Positions 1 to 12,052 of a stretch of DNA of 64,000 bases are shown here, piece after piece. The translations under genes and the position numbers were made by a program. The notes below the pieces were generated by a model. The model saw only the letters and a list, made by a program, of their open reading frames with translations, had not been told where the DNA came from and did no database searches. This stretch comes from Globodera rostochiensis (lineage: Eukaryota > Nematoda > Chromadorea > Rhabditida > Heteroderidae), in assembly GCA_018350325.1 (NCBI GenBank), contig JAEVLN010000018.1:1306185-1370184 (forward strand), read 5' to 3'. Each line of letters starts with the position of its first letter. Positions within the stretch are counted from its first letter, which is position 1.

Positions 1-729
1 TTTTTGTTGATGAACAAAATATTTTAGGAATATTGTTAAAATTTACCATGATAAATAATATAAAATTAGATATTAATGAATTATTTAATTATGTTTTATG
101 TTTTATGCGAAAGTTGCTAGAACCTGCAGACAGGTTTGGGTCTTAAAAGGGACCAAATTATAATACTTTAAAAATCAATCTGTTTCCAATCATCTGATTT
201 TATTTTTTGGAAAAAGTCGAGACAATATCAAACAATAGTTAAATAATAAATTGTTTTTTTAAAATAAAACTTGTTTTATTATATTACTATTTTTTAATTT
301 AGCAAATATAAAGTCTTAATATTTAATAAGATTTTTTAAAATTTTAATGAATACCGTGTGTAATTGTTGTAAAATATCATATGCGTTAAATTACTTTAAA
401 TCTCGGCAATGTACTAACTTTTGAATAATTAACCTTTTTTTCCAGGATACGCTCAACATTTCAGCAACTATTAACTTTTATGCTGTCTATTTGTTTTTAA
501 TTTGTTTTAGATTTTGAATAAAAACTTTTTTTAATTAAAAACTTTTTTGAAACAAAATTTTACAAAAATAAAAAGCCAGCTGTTTGTTGTTAAAGACGAA
601 TTGTGATCAGAAAAATCACCCACCGACGACGGATCGTCCTGATTTAAAATGGTCGATGGCGTCGGCAATCACAAAAAGAAGGCACAATGCCAAAATTTGA
701 AATAAAAGACCCATTGGAACATTTATTAT

Positions 730-3200
730 TAAAACTGAATGCAGGTTAGCTCAATTTCCTATCTATTTGCTTTTGTTAATATTCAAATTTTGTTTACATT
801 TTACGACACTCAGGGTTAAATGTTAAATTATAAAGATAAATTATTTATATTCGCGTTGTCGCATATTTAAGTAATTAGTGTTTGAATTTTTGCTTTTAAG
901 AATTTATCAAAGGTCTAGCTGAATTTTTTCCTTTTACAAGGTGCTTTTGAGAAGATTTGTTATTTTTTACAGTGTAAAAGTTCTGCCACGGTGTTTTCTG
1001 TAAAACAACAGAAAATTTCTTATTTATGCCCTTTAATAAATTAACCGATTTTTAAAAAATTTGCAATAGCCTAATTAATTTATTCTAAATTAAAGATCAC
1101 TTTGTTTTTTTATTTGGTTTACTGATAATAGTTTATATATTTGGCTTTTCTCTGTTTGTTTTCTTGGGTTTGCAGCCGCACCGTCGGCAAATCTGCTCAC
1201 CAGCTTCTGTGTGGTCTTGGGTTGTTCTTCAACCGCGCGTGAACGTCTGCTTTCCAACCATCGATCATCTTCGCGCAAAACGGAAATGACCATGGAGGTG
1301 AATTGGCGCGTTAAGACTTATAAAAGAGCAAAATCCACTCCATCGGGGTCATTTTGACGTTTTTTCCTTGTAACTTTTAATTTGAGTTCGTTCAAATTTA
1401 GTTGTAGCCTATGTGTTCAAAAGTTTTATCATATACGATGATGATTAATCAGTATTTTTATCTTTTTATTTGTCAGTTTACAATTGAGCAATTTTTGCAA
1501 CTCTATTCATTTTAATGTCGTTGTTATTCTATATTTTCTGTCTGTCATTAAGTACTCTCCTTAGGCTTATCAAAATTTGTTTTAGCTTTGTAGACGATTC
1601 AGCGGAGCATCAAGTTTTTATAATAATTCAGCATGTAGATCATATTAGCATGTTTTTACGCTGATAGTAAACTGATAGTTTTGCCAACGTTTTTTACCAT
1701 TAAGGTAAATTCTTGGTGACATTGTAAAACTCTGATAATGCTTTTGACTCTGAACCAAACACTAAATTTAGTTTTTGTAAAGTGTGAATAGTTTTTTACG
1801 GAGTAGGAAACAATTTGTTAGAAAACAGATAAATGTATAGTTTCATTCTTGTTGTATTTAAAAACTGGGTAGTATTTCTGTATGAATTTTAATTTTATTA
1901 ATATATAGTTTAGATTAACTGCTTGTTTAATTGAAAAGGCAATATATTTTATTCGCATTTTAATCAAATATTATTTGATTATCAAAACGTGTCAAAAATA
2001 AAATTTTAAATTGAATATTGCTGCTTTCTGGTAGCATAGATTTAATAGACAAAGAATTTACTTTATTTTTTAGAATAAAAAGATAAACAATTATTACTGC
2101 TTACATTGTTTTTTCTTCTTTTTCCTCTACTGTGATTATATCAAAAAATGACATATATAGAATTCAGTAATTTTATTTCCTAGGTGCTTTTCTAGGTCTA
2201 CAACTATGATTTAAATGCCAAAGAAGAGGCTAAAGCAGAAGGAAATATAGAGACAGCAAAGAACTTTCTTAAATTTGGAGTTTCTATTAAAATAATATCT
2301 GAAAATAAGGGTTGCATTAAAATAGGGGATGTTTTTGTTCAAGATATAGATAGATAGATTCAGAAATTATTAAACCAAATACTAATTTTTCTTTTTTAAA
2401 TGCTTCTAAAAAGTTGGGCTTTTTGAAGATCTTTTGTTTGGGACACAAGAAACTGGTGGTAGTTTTCAAAAAATGAAAATGTAAGCATATTGTATACTGA
2501 CTAATTCAATAAAAGATGAAATTTATTTTTTATTTTTACATTATTTTGACAAATGTTAGCAAACGAATTAATTAGATTCTTGATGGTCATTTGAAGGCTA
2601 ACAAGTAAGAACAGATGTTATTCTATTAAAATTAATAAAGATTTTAATTTCTTAATTTATTATGAGCAACATTCCTGTGAGCTATCGTTTATGTATAGGG
2701 TTTAAATTATATGAATTGTTTTGGCTATTAAAATGGCCTAAAATCCCGAATTGAATATATTTTGTTCTTCTTTTTTTTCAATTAGAAAATATTTTTATTA
2801 AATGTTTAATGATTTTGTCTTATTTTTTGTTGTATTATATATATTTTGTCTGTCATTAAGTGCTCTCTTTAGGCTTATTAAAATTTGTTATAACTTTTAA
2901 CACGGTTCAGCGGAGCATCCAGTTTTCGTAGCATTTCGGCATAGATCAATATTAACATGATCTTTACGCTGATAGGTAATTGCTGATAGTTTTGCCAATG
3001 TTTTTTACCCTCAAGGTAAATGACATTATAAAACTCTGATAGTGCTTTCTACTGCTGTTTTTTAATAAGTTAAACTGTATTTATTGTTAGCAGATAATTT
3101 GGTTACAAACAGATAAATCTTTAAATTCATTCTTGTTTTATTTAAAAACTATGTTGTATTTCTGTATGAATTTTTATTTTACTAATATATAGTTAAATTA
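730..3200. repeat. Segment related in patches to 18.7-20.5 kb
   Basis: Blocks such as TCGCGTTGTCGCATATTTAA (about 850) and GTCTGTCATTAAG (about 1540 and 2850) recur at 18740, 19550 and 20090 with deletions and reordering. The second block thus exists four times. Confidence 0.75.
1176..1297 (+). CDS. Candidate 122-nt exon
   Basis: It lies after gggtttgcag and before GAG/gtgaat, open in one plus frame (APSANLLTSFCVVLGCSS then TARERLLSNHRSSSRKTEMTM). A related intron-like segment at 18.7-19.1 kb stops exactly where this exon would begin. The minus strand is also open for 67 codons, so the strand is not certain. Confidence 0.3.
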
Positions 3201-3460
3201 AATACTTGTTTTATTGAAAACATTGCTAAAAAGTTGTTGTTTGTATTTTCCGTTAAATGATTTAAAATTTTTATATGAACAATTTTTTTAGTTTCTATTA
3301 TTTTTGTAAGTTGTTTTTAACGCTAGGATTTTTGGAATATTTAATAACTTATAAACTATTCCATATTCTGATAATAATTCTCCTTGTCGCATTGGTCAGA
3401 GAATATATTTAAATTAATTAACTAGTTTTTAATAATTATAATAATTTATTTGGTATTTAG
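1298..3460. other. AT-rich non-coding stretch
   Basis: It holds two copies of the GTCTGTCATTAAG block (about 1540-1760 and 2845-3050) and other sequence repeated at 18.7-20.5 kb. I see no supported gene. Confidence 0.6.
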
Positions 3461-3689
3461 TCGACGGCAATTGCAGCGTTTAGCAGTGAATGTTTACACT
3501 TGGTGTGCGTCAAACCAGCACTTTATTGTTGCATAAAAAGGTGTAATTATTCGATTATCCATCAGTTTTTATAATAACTTTTATTGTAATACATTTTAGG
3601 TTTGGTTTTGTACGTTAATTTCAATATAGGGGAGAAGTTTGGCGGATTTGTTGCCAGAAGAAATTTTTTTCGACAGCCATTCTGGCTGC
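3461..3689 (+). pseudogene. Damaged copy of the M41-like exon pair
   Basis: The exon A equivalent (3461-3540) keeps tatttag and AAG/gtgtaa. The exon B equivalent starts at 3630 but has an extra C (GTTGCCAGAAG), breaking the frame, and ends at GGCTGC, where sequence from beyond the next intron is joined directly. Confidence 0.5.
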
Positions 3690-3974
3690 TTTTTGTGTTT
3701 GAGAACATTTTACTTTGGATTAGTTTATTAATGCGCAAAAATAATGATGAACTCTGACAAATTGTTAAGCAACGCTTCAGTTCAATGTTTATTGATTTAT
3801 TTTTGTTACATTTTGGGTTATTTCTGTATTTATAGGGAATCGCATTAAAGTTTTTATAAGGCTGAAATGAACTAATATTTGTATAAACGAATAGAGAAAG
3901 ATTTAGTGGGTTTTATAGTTTCGCAATTTTCTCTCCTTTTTTTGATGCAATTTCGTCAAAGTTATTTTCTTTAG

Positions 3975-4033
3975 TCTACCATGGAAATGACACGAGCGTC
4001 GACCAACACAATTGGCAACGGACGGCCCGCGCG
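3975..4033 (+). CDS. Candidate 59-nt exon
   Basis: It lies between ttctttag and GCG/gtaatt and is open as STMEMTRASTNTIGNGRPAR. Not recognised. It is 0.3 kb after a damaged M41-like exon pair on the same strand. Confidence 0.35.
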
Positions 4034-5474
4034 GTAATTATCCTTAACTTATTAATTATTCTCTAAATTATTCAAATAAATATAACTTGGCTATTTTTAA
4101 ATGTGAACAAATTGAGCGTAAATAAACATTGTTTTTATTTAATTTTTTAAAATTTTTTACTTTTTTTTATTCTACACTTTGTTGTTTATATTTTCTTAAT
4201 ATTGCACCAAGAAAAATGATGAAGGAAGGTAAATATGTATATGAACGGACCAGGCTGGCCAAGTATAAGTGTTGATTCGGAAATAATAGTTGCCTGACAG
4301 CCTGAAATGAAAATACAATAAGTGACCTTTTTTGTATATTTGTAATTTCTTGACCATTTTTTAACAAATTGCCTTAACTTAAATACGTATGACGTAAACA
4401 GCTAATTTTTAATTTGTATTAAACTTTAAATTTTCGGTCTCGTAATATCTTGAATACCAAATATATTGGTAAAGTCGTTTTAAATAAAATATTTTAATAT
4501 AAATGTACGAACAACAAAGAAGGAGATATAAAACAACTTTTTTTCTTTATTTTAAACAAAATCCATTTATTTATAGATTTTTTTTGTCTCAACACATTCA
4601 ATTACTTTTTTATTTTAAAATAAGTTACGTGCAGAAATTTAAAATATTTTGAACTTTTTTTTGTTAAAGTTTTTTGACACGATTAATTCCGCACGCACGG
4701 ATGACAAATCGGTATTTTTATTTGATAGTGTAGAAGTCGGAATCGCTTCGCATTTCAACAATATGCTTAATTCAATAAACCGTTATATTTAGTTTTTGCA
4801 AATTTGATTTTTAATGTTTTGATCATTTTTAAAGTCAATTGTAACTGTTTTTGCCTTTATTTTTTATTATAAATATAAATGTTATTGAAAAATCAGATAC
4901 ATTATCTATTTTATTTCTTATACAATATATCGTCACCAATTTATGGTTTTTTTAAATTATTTAGCCAATTCCACCAAGGTTCCGTGTCATGAGATAACCT
5001 CCGGTTCGGTTATTATAATAGAAAATTTCTATGTTAAGATTTTTTAGTTTTTCGGGATCAGATTATAAAAATCCGATTTTGTATAATATCTTTTAGCAAA
5101 ATGTATTTAGTTTTTTATAAATTTGTTTTTTGCGCAACTGATGCATCAGTCGCTCATTCGCAATAACATAAATAGCTGGAACTTTACATTGTTTTACAGC
5201 AATTAAATCTTAGAAGTACAATTTACAAAATGTTCAAAAAATTCACGAATTATTACCAACAAAAACCTGTCTTAACGATTTAAATATGTAAGAATATACA
5301 AAAACAACAATTATTGATTTTAAATAAGTTGTTAAAATTCTATTTCTATTTTTATACTTTTTGATTGCATTTGGTTTACATATGATTCCGGGAAATTTCG
5401 GGATTTTGGCCGTTTTGGATTTCGGAAATTGAGTAAAATTACGGATTTCACACCCCTAAAGATGGCACTTTTGG

Positions 5475-5620
5475 AGCAAATTTGTATGCAAGTCGGTGGT
5501 GCCGATAGGCGCTGCCAAGAAAGTTTTTGAATTCCTGCCAATTTGCAACCAAATGGTAATTTTTTTGCAAATTTTAGGCTCATTTTATTTTATTTTTCCC
5601 CGGCAGCGCCTATCGGCACC
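5475..5620. repeat. Decayed pair of the GC-rich hairpin family
   Basis: CGGTGGTGCC-GATA-GGCGCTGCC at about 5492 and CGGCAGCGCC-TATC-GGCACC near 5603 are inverted relative to each other, as in the 20.8-kb pair. The 83-codon minus frame across it has no known domain. Confidence 0.6.
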
Positions 5621-7299
5621 CTATTATAAACTTCAATTTAATGTTAAAATTTATTATAGTTGATTGTTAATTAATTGTTATTGCCGGGAATGGCCCAAAA
5701 TGTTTTAATTTTAATATATTGTAGTTATTTGTTTTCAAGTATTTATCGTTCAAATCTATTTGAATTTAATGAAGATTTTTTTTTTGAATTTATTTTTTAA
5801 CTGAACTATTTCAAAAAAAGATTTTTACTTCATCGATAACTAGCTTTTCAGTGTTTTATGCTAGAATCATTTACGCTCTTTGTACTTTTATTGTAAAATA
5901 GGCAGCTTTCAAGTTATCCATGTACTATGCATAGAATTTGCTCATACATTTTTAATGTAATATTTGTTTATAGTTTTTGAATCAACTTTATTTGGTTTAA
6001 CATAAGGAAAAGTGTGCGTTATCTTTTTTATCATTTAATTGGAAGGCATTGAAATGAGTTCTGCGGTCATTTTTTCAAATAGTTTTAATTTTTAATTTTT
6101 TTTTGCATTTTTGCTTTGATTAAAAATGTTGTGTGGCGGCCTTGCCGAATGAAATGTCCTGTGACTTCCCGGATCCATACTCCAGTACATGTTCTGACTT
6201 TCTATTATTGATAAATTTATTTTAACATTTATAAATCATATTGGTGTTTAATGGCTTTGAATATCATTCATTTATTTATTCTTTAATTTCTTTACCAAGC
6301 CTTAAATTTAATAAAAATTCTTCCAAAATGCTTTTTAAATATTTGTTAAGCCGTCTGTGCATAGTTGGCCACCGGAGATTAATTCGACTTTGTCGCTGCC
6401 TCATGGGATACGTCCAAAGCCTTTTTGAGGGAATTAAATAGTGTTTTAGTTAATTTAAAATCATTTTTTGTTTATGCTATTCTAATTATTGTATATTGAG
6501 TTTTGCCTGCTTTATAGTTTTACAAACACTCTTCCCTGCTATATATATATTTTTAAAGCTGAATTATTAAGAGGGCAAAGAAATTTGAAATTTCTTTATA
6601 AGTTTAACTATATTGTAGAAATTAATAAAAAAAAAGTCAAAGCTTTTTTTTCATATAATAAAATATTTTGAAATTGTTTAAATATCTTTTATTATTTTAG
6701 GTTTTGCAGCAAAAAGACGAATTAGTTAGGCAGTTGAATAAGCTTTTATTTTGATGATTTCTGTAAGCAACATGAATTTTCTTTTGTTTGTTTTTTTAAA
6801 CTAAGTTGTCAAAAACTGGAATTTGTTCGATAACCCTAGTTTGTAGATTTCTTCAACAATACAACCAAAATGAGAACTTTGTAGAAGGCTTCAGCGAGAA
6901 TGATGTTAAATTGATGACGGTATCCTTCTACTTTAATTTATCAATTATTTTAGTTTTATTTCTTACAATTAGTTTTGAAATTTAAGATGTTTAAACGATG
7001 CCGTTTTTAACATCAATTTTAAAAAACATTTTGGATCATTACCTCATCTACAACCTTAGCTTTTAGCATTATATGCAATTTTATAAGACGACAAAATACT
7101 GCCTTTTTAAAGTGTTTTCTCGGTCATTATTTTTAATTAAAAAACCAATTTTTTAAATACATCTTTACTTCTCTATTTTCTAGTAATATTAAAATTTGTT
7201 CATGCTTGCATTATATCATTTCAAAAGAATAAAAATAACGTTTATTATGCAGCTCACTTTTTTTAAATCAAGTTTTGTTTAATTAATATATGAAATAAT

Positions 7300-7500
7300 A
7301 AATCCGTAATTGATGGACATAAAATTTTTTTGTAAAAGCAATTTAGAAATTTTAATGAAATTTTATTTATTAATCATTGCAATAATTAACTCGGTTTTAG
7401 CTCCACAGATAGCAAATATCGAAGTGTGCGACGATGAATAGCGTCTTCTTCTACCTTCGCGTTTGTAGCAGTTTATAATTTTTTCATTATTTATTACAAA
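7300..7500. repeat. 200-bp segment inverted at 15.8-16.0 kb
   Basis: The block with GATAGCAAATATCGA and TTCGCGTTTGT matches the inverse of 15800-15995 with scattered differences. The first copy has a short plus-strand open stretch after ttttag; the second copy has an early stop there. Confidence 0.75.
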
Positions 7501-7924
7501 CAGTTTTTCAGCTAAAATATTTGATTCTAAATATGCTTGTGGTTTAGCTTTGGTATTTTGTCATTATTTTATATATTGTAAGAACAGTTTATTTACTAAT
7601 TTAAAAGTTCAAAACTTTTTATGCTTTGAAGTTTTATTTTTATATAATATCATCATATTTTGCTATACGAGTCTTATCTTTTCTAATAATATTATTGTTT
7701 TGATCATAATTTTGTGTATTATAACAAGTTTACTGAATTGAAAATTTCTATTTAGTCAGTCTATGCGGTATGACCGTATTTTTGTATTTTTAATATATAG
7801 CTTCATTTTAAATGTTTCATTTAAAGTATATGTACTAATTTGTTTTTTGAGATTTACCTTGTTAAATTACAGAAATATTTATCATTTATTTTTCAGTTTT
7901 TTTGATTGTGATATTATGTTTCAG

Positions 7925-8014
7925 CACGTTAACACTTATTTGAACCTCAGATTCGGCGTCGGAATGTGGTCAGCCGCAGTGGTTTTTTGCCTCGCTCTTC
8001 ATTGCCGAACATGG
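7925..8014 (+). CDS. Candidate 90-nt exon, hydrophobic
   Basis: Acceptor tatgtttcag, donor TGG/gtataa; 30 codons read HVNTYLNLRFGVGMWSAAVV and onward, with a hydrophobic run that could be membrane-spanning. Not recognised. The preceding 100 bases are related to 8540-8648. Confidence 0.35.
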
Positions 8015-9446
8015 GTATAACAACACTTATCTTTTAAATAAATTCTTTAATAAATTATTTATTTAACCTTGCATTTTAAATTTTTCAAATTGTAATTGCC
8101 ATAATTTTGCTGCCAAAAATTGCAGGTGTTTTAAATAATCGCACATCAGTTTAATTAAAATGTTTCTGTCGATTGTGCATGCGCCACTCTAGTCCTTGAA
8201 GTTGAGCGAGTGATTCACCTTTAGCATGCGCATAACCTTCTCTAGCAGGACAGTAAATTTTATTTCCATAACATTTCATTCTTTCCGTAACCTTTCTTAA
8301 AATTTTGTTTTATTTATTCTTTTTCTTTATTTTGGTTATTCATTTCGTTAGCTTTTAATATCATTTTTTGTGTGACATTTGTTGGCCTACTTTTTACTTT
8401 TGGGATCTCAGATTCATTTTCCTCAATTTCAGGTTTGTTTGTCCGTATCATTATCATTAACTTGCTTTATTTTTTTTACTCTTAATTGTTTTTTGATTTG
8501 CTTGTTTTTGCAAAAGTTTAAAACAATATCGAACAATTTTCTATTTTTCGATAAATTCATTTTAAATGTTTTATTTAAATATATGCAACAATCTGTTTTT
8601 TGAGATTTACTATTATAAATTACAGAAATATTTATCATTTATTTTTAGTCACGAAGCCATTTCTTAATGCAGTTTGTTTGGGATTTAAAGCGCCATTCTG
8701 TTTACTATAAATTCTTTTACTTTCTTTATTATTCTTTTAATTAAATTTTTGTGATTTTAAAAGTTTCAAAATTAATAAACTATATACGCGTAACAATTAA
8801 TTGTTTAATAAATTAAAAACAAAAAATTAAATTTTATTCAGTCAATGAATGAAGTCTAATGCTCAAGTTTAAAAAAAAAAATTATAATGCTTGGCAGTAG
8901 CGATTGCCGTTTCATCGCTTTTGTAAACAATAATTAAAGTTTACCGCGGGATTTATTAATACGGCTATAAATTTAAGTTTTGATTATAATACTTGAAAAG
9001 ATGCGCATTCTCATCCTTATATTTGTTTGCACTTCACATGTTTTTGAGTTCCATAAATTGAGCAATTTTAGCAAATTCTTTTTAATCAGTTGTGATTTAC
9101 CATTTATTCGTGCATTTTTAGGTTGGGTTCTTTATTTTATAGATTTCTTTAAATCTGCCATGGACGTATATTCGCGACGGTAACAAATAATTTTTATATA
9201 AATTTAGATTCAGTCGAAAAGAGTATATTCCTTTTTAGATGTTATTTTTGATTAAATCTTTAGACATCTACCTATAAAAAAAGGAAGTTTAGTTTTTTAA
9301 GAACATTTATTTTATTTTTTAATTATGTTAAATGTAATAGATTGATTAAGAATAATTCTAACCGTCTTGCAATTAAATTTGTTAAGGTTGTTTAAAGTAA
9401 TTTAATTAACTTTATACCATTAATGAAATTTGTAATCTCATCCAAT
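8015..9446. other. AT-rich stretch
   Basis: A minus-strand coding-like segment at about 8060-8255 is interrupted by an in-frame TAG. The block 8540-8648 repeats 7800-7915. A possible small exon at about 9146-9180 has ttttatag and CG/gtaaca. Nothing firmer. Confidence 0.45.
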
Positions 9447-9556
9447 CTACAACTGCGTTATAAATCTTCTTGCCTTCAAATAAATGCCACCTAAGCAAAC
9501 ATGTCCACAAACTTCATAGAACGTTGCTGGCACCCCCATACAGACGACACATTCCT
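9447..9556 (-). CDS. Putative terminal exon with RING-like cysteines
   Basis: The minus strand has acceptor tattacag, then an open frame ECVVCMGVPATFYEVCGHVC followed by LGGIYLKARRFITQL and a stop at 9447. The C-x2-C-x10-C-x-H-x-C spacing resembles the first half of a RING-HC finger, but the final C-x2-C pair is absent, so it would be incomplete. It could be a decayed exon. Confidence 0.3.
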
Positions 9557-10153
9557 CTGTAATATATTTAATTTATTATTATTATTTTGACAATACCAAT
9601 GCTTTTTTATAGCCATTAATTGAATGCGTATAATAAAAATATTATTTTTATACATATTTTAGAAAATTCTCTGTTATATATATATTTCTTTGTATAAATA
9701 AATGTTCCACATATCATGGGCATATAAATGCCTAATTTAATACTTCATTTTTATATATGTTTAAGAAAGTTTTAGCTTTAAAAAAGTTAACATTAACCTT
9801 TTAGTACAAAATTGTAAATACATTTTTTTAATAAGTGTATATCTTTTTTTTTGTCCGTTACATTTATTCAAGTTTCTTTAGTTTTAATCGATTTGGTTTT
9901 AACTTTAGACAATGGGTATTTTAATTTTTTGTTCAAGCAAATTGTTATAATTTTATGTCATAATGGCAAAAATTTTTAATCTAATTAATAGAAGTTACAT
10001 TGAACTATAATAAGTGATTATGCCGCGATGCAAGCAGCTTACTCTCGCTCGCAAATCTCAAACCTTTGTGTATGAGTGCTTTTGAGTAGGTATATTGTTT
10101 AAGAAATTCTTTTTAAAATAAATAATTGTTATTTTTGGTTTTAATATTAATTT

Positions 10154-10363
10154 ATATGTTTCTTCTATCACTCAACTGCGCTGCAATGCTTGTTGATGCG
10201 ATTCTCCAACCAATATGAATTGTTTTCAGAAAACGATTTTGTTTATTGTGGGAAAAGGAGAAATTAAATTGGAACCATTTGTAAGATGTTTCCCTCTCAT
10301 CCAATAAAAACATATGCCTTTGTTCCAAAGCTCCCCTTTCTTTGCGAACATCATTAGATGATG
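10154..10363 (-). CDS. Candidate minus-strand open segment
   Basis: About 65 sense codons run without a stop and end in TAA; the composition looks coding (RKERGALEQRHMFLLDERET ... TIHIGWRIASTSIAAQLSDR). No clear start; an acceptor-like AG lies near 10340. Not recognised. Confidence 0.28.
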
Positions 10364-11785
10364 GTTATATTTTCGATAACGATATTAAATAGATCGTTAG
10401 CGCATTTTTATATTTTAAAATATTTGCATTTAATTTTTATTTGAATTATTCATCGTTCTCCAGTTAAATTGGTTATTAATGAAAAACATAAAAATTGTAC
10501 GAAATACCTTTTATTGGTTTAATTCGAAATTATCTTACATTCTTGAATTATTATGTGAGTCTGTTAAAACATCATTTATTTACAAACATCAAAGACAAAG
10601 AAGACTAGCGTTTAATTAATTATTGATTTTTGTTTATGCTATTCTAATTATATTGAATTTTGCATGCTTTATAGTTTTACTATTACTCTTCACTGCTATA
10701 TATTTGTTTAAAGCTGAAATAAATATATTTTAAAGCTGAATTATTAAGACATTTAAAAGATTTAAATAATAAATACAATAAAATGTGAGCATAATAAGAC
10801 TAGACTTTATCTTGGCATAATAAATCTACCCGATATTTTTTTAAGAAGAAACCATGCGGTTATTCAGTTTTTACCTTACATACAAATTAAATATCGATTC
10901 AAAAAATTATCTTAAATTAAAAATGTTTACGCGCGAGTAGAAAATATGTATTATGATTAGCAAATTGTTATTCACATTAATAAATGGTTGAAAGTTAATT
11001 GTAAATGTCTAAAGCCTAACTAAAACCCAAAAAATTGCTCTTATGATAATTTTTAAATTTTGACATAAGTATCCAATGCAAAATATTCACATTCTAATTT
11101 AACTTCTGAATCTTCACCTGCACTGAGCATTAAAAACAGGGAATGACGCCGCAGACTTGTCACAAAAAATCATGAGTCGAGACTATAGAGCAATTTTCGA
11201 CTTGCTTCGAAACGCAGGCCTCACGGTGTGCTTATACTATATGAATGGATTGGATCTGTTAACATTAAATAACTTTGGATAAAATAATAAGTTAACTTTT
11301 ATTTTGATACAAACCTCTTTGAGATAAAAAAGAAATTCTTCAATAGGTGTAAAAAAATCGTGATACAAATTTTAAATTTGTTTAGTTAATAAATGATAAA
11401 AATAACCATTTTAAAGCTCATTAAGAACGTCAGAAAACCAATTTTTTAAAATAGGTTTTACAAAAAAAGCAAAGTTATTAATATTATGAAAAGAAAAAAA
11501 CAAAAATAAAAGTGGAAAATGTATAAATAATGTAAATAAAATCCTAAAATTTAAAATATTATAAAATCGGATCGATCATTAAAAAGATTATTATAAAATT
11601 AAGTTTAACACAAATATAAAAATTTTCTGTTAATAATAACATTAACAAAAATATCAATATAATTCTATATTTTAATATAATAAACTCGGCTAGATATAAA
11701 ATTAACAATTTTCTCAGACACAAAAAGCACCTCGCGGGCACATGCTTTTAAAACAAATTTTATAAATTATACAAGCATAATTAAC

Positions 11786-11883
11786 CTGTCTGGCGAAGGT
11801 GCGCGCATCCTCCATGTCGCTCTCGCAGCCAGAATGGCTATCGAAAAAAATTTCTTCTGCAACTAATCCGCCAAACGCTTCCC
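11786..11883 (-). CDS. Exon B of an M41 (FtsH-like) peptidase-related gene
   Basis: This 98-nt open exon has an AG acceptor (tatag) before it and CAG/gttaat as donor. It encodes GEAFGGLVAEEIFF then DSHSGCESDMEDARTFARQ. This resembles the FtsH/YME1 peptidase segment L-GG-x-x-AEE-x-x-F-G ... TGA-x-x-D-L-x-x-AT-x-x-A-R, where the Asp is the third zinc ligand. Phase fits exon A (G + GG). Homology is by pattern only; the HExxH exon was not found. It may be a fragment rather than a working gene. Confidence 0.45.
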
Positions 11884-11974
11884 CTATATTAAAATTAACT
11901 TACAAAAGCAAACCTGAAAATGGATTACAATAAAAGTTATTATAAAAACTAATGGATAATCGAATAATTAACAC

Positions 11975-12052
11975 CTTGCAAAAATAAAGTGTTGGTTTGA
12001 CATACACCAAGTGGAGTCATGTGCACTGCTAAAACGATGCAATTGCCGTCAC
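11975..12052 (-). CDS. Exon A of the M41-like gene fragment
   Basis: This 78-nt exon lies between tatttag and G/gtgtta, followed by a 91-nt intron to exon B. It encodes DGNCIVLAVHMTPLGVCQ then TNTLFLQ. This could correspond to the strand region of M41 peptidases before the GG-x-AEE helix (pattern xVxIxPxGxxxGxT). Phase joins exon B without a stop. Four related copies in the window are damaged in at least one of the two exons. Confidence 0.4.

Larger units (their letters stand above)
4034..7924. other. AT-rich stretch with repeats
   Basis: It contains the decayed hairpin pair at 5.5 kb, a TCGATAACTAG-containing block at 5820-5900 related to 17340-17400, a block at 6470-6560 repeated at 10620-10750, and short GC islands at 6130-6203 and 6345-6430 that read as coding-like fragments on the minus strand but carry stops. 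No supported gene. Confidence 0.5.

Noticed and set aside
8649..8670. HEA reading after a tttttag acceptor, considered as the M41 HExxH exon
   Set aside because: Only three residues match and a stop follows two codons later.
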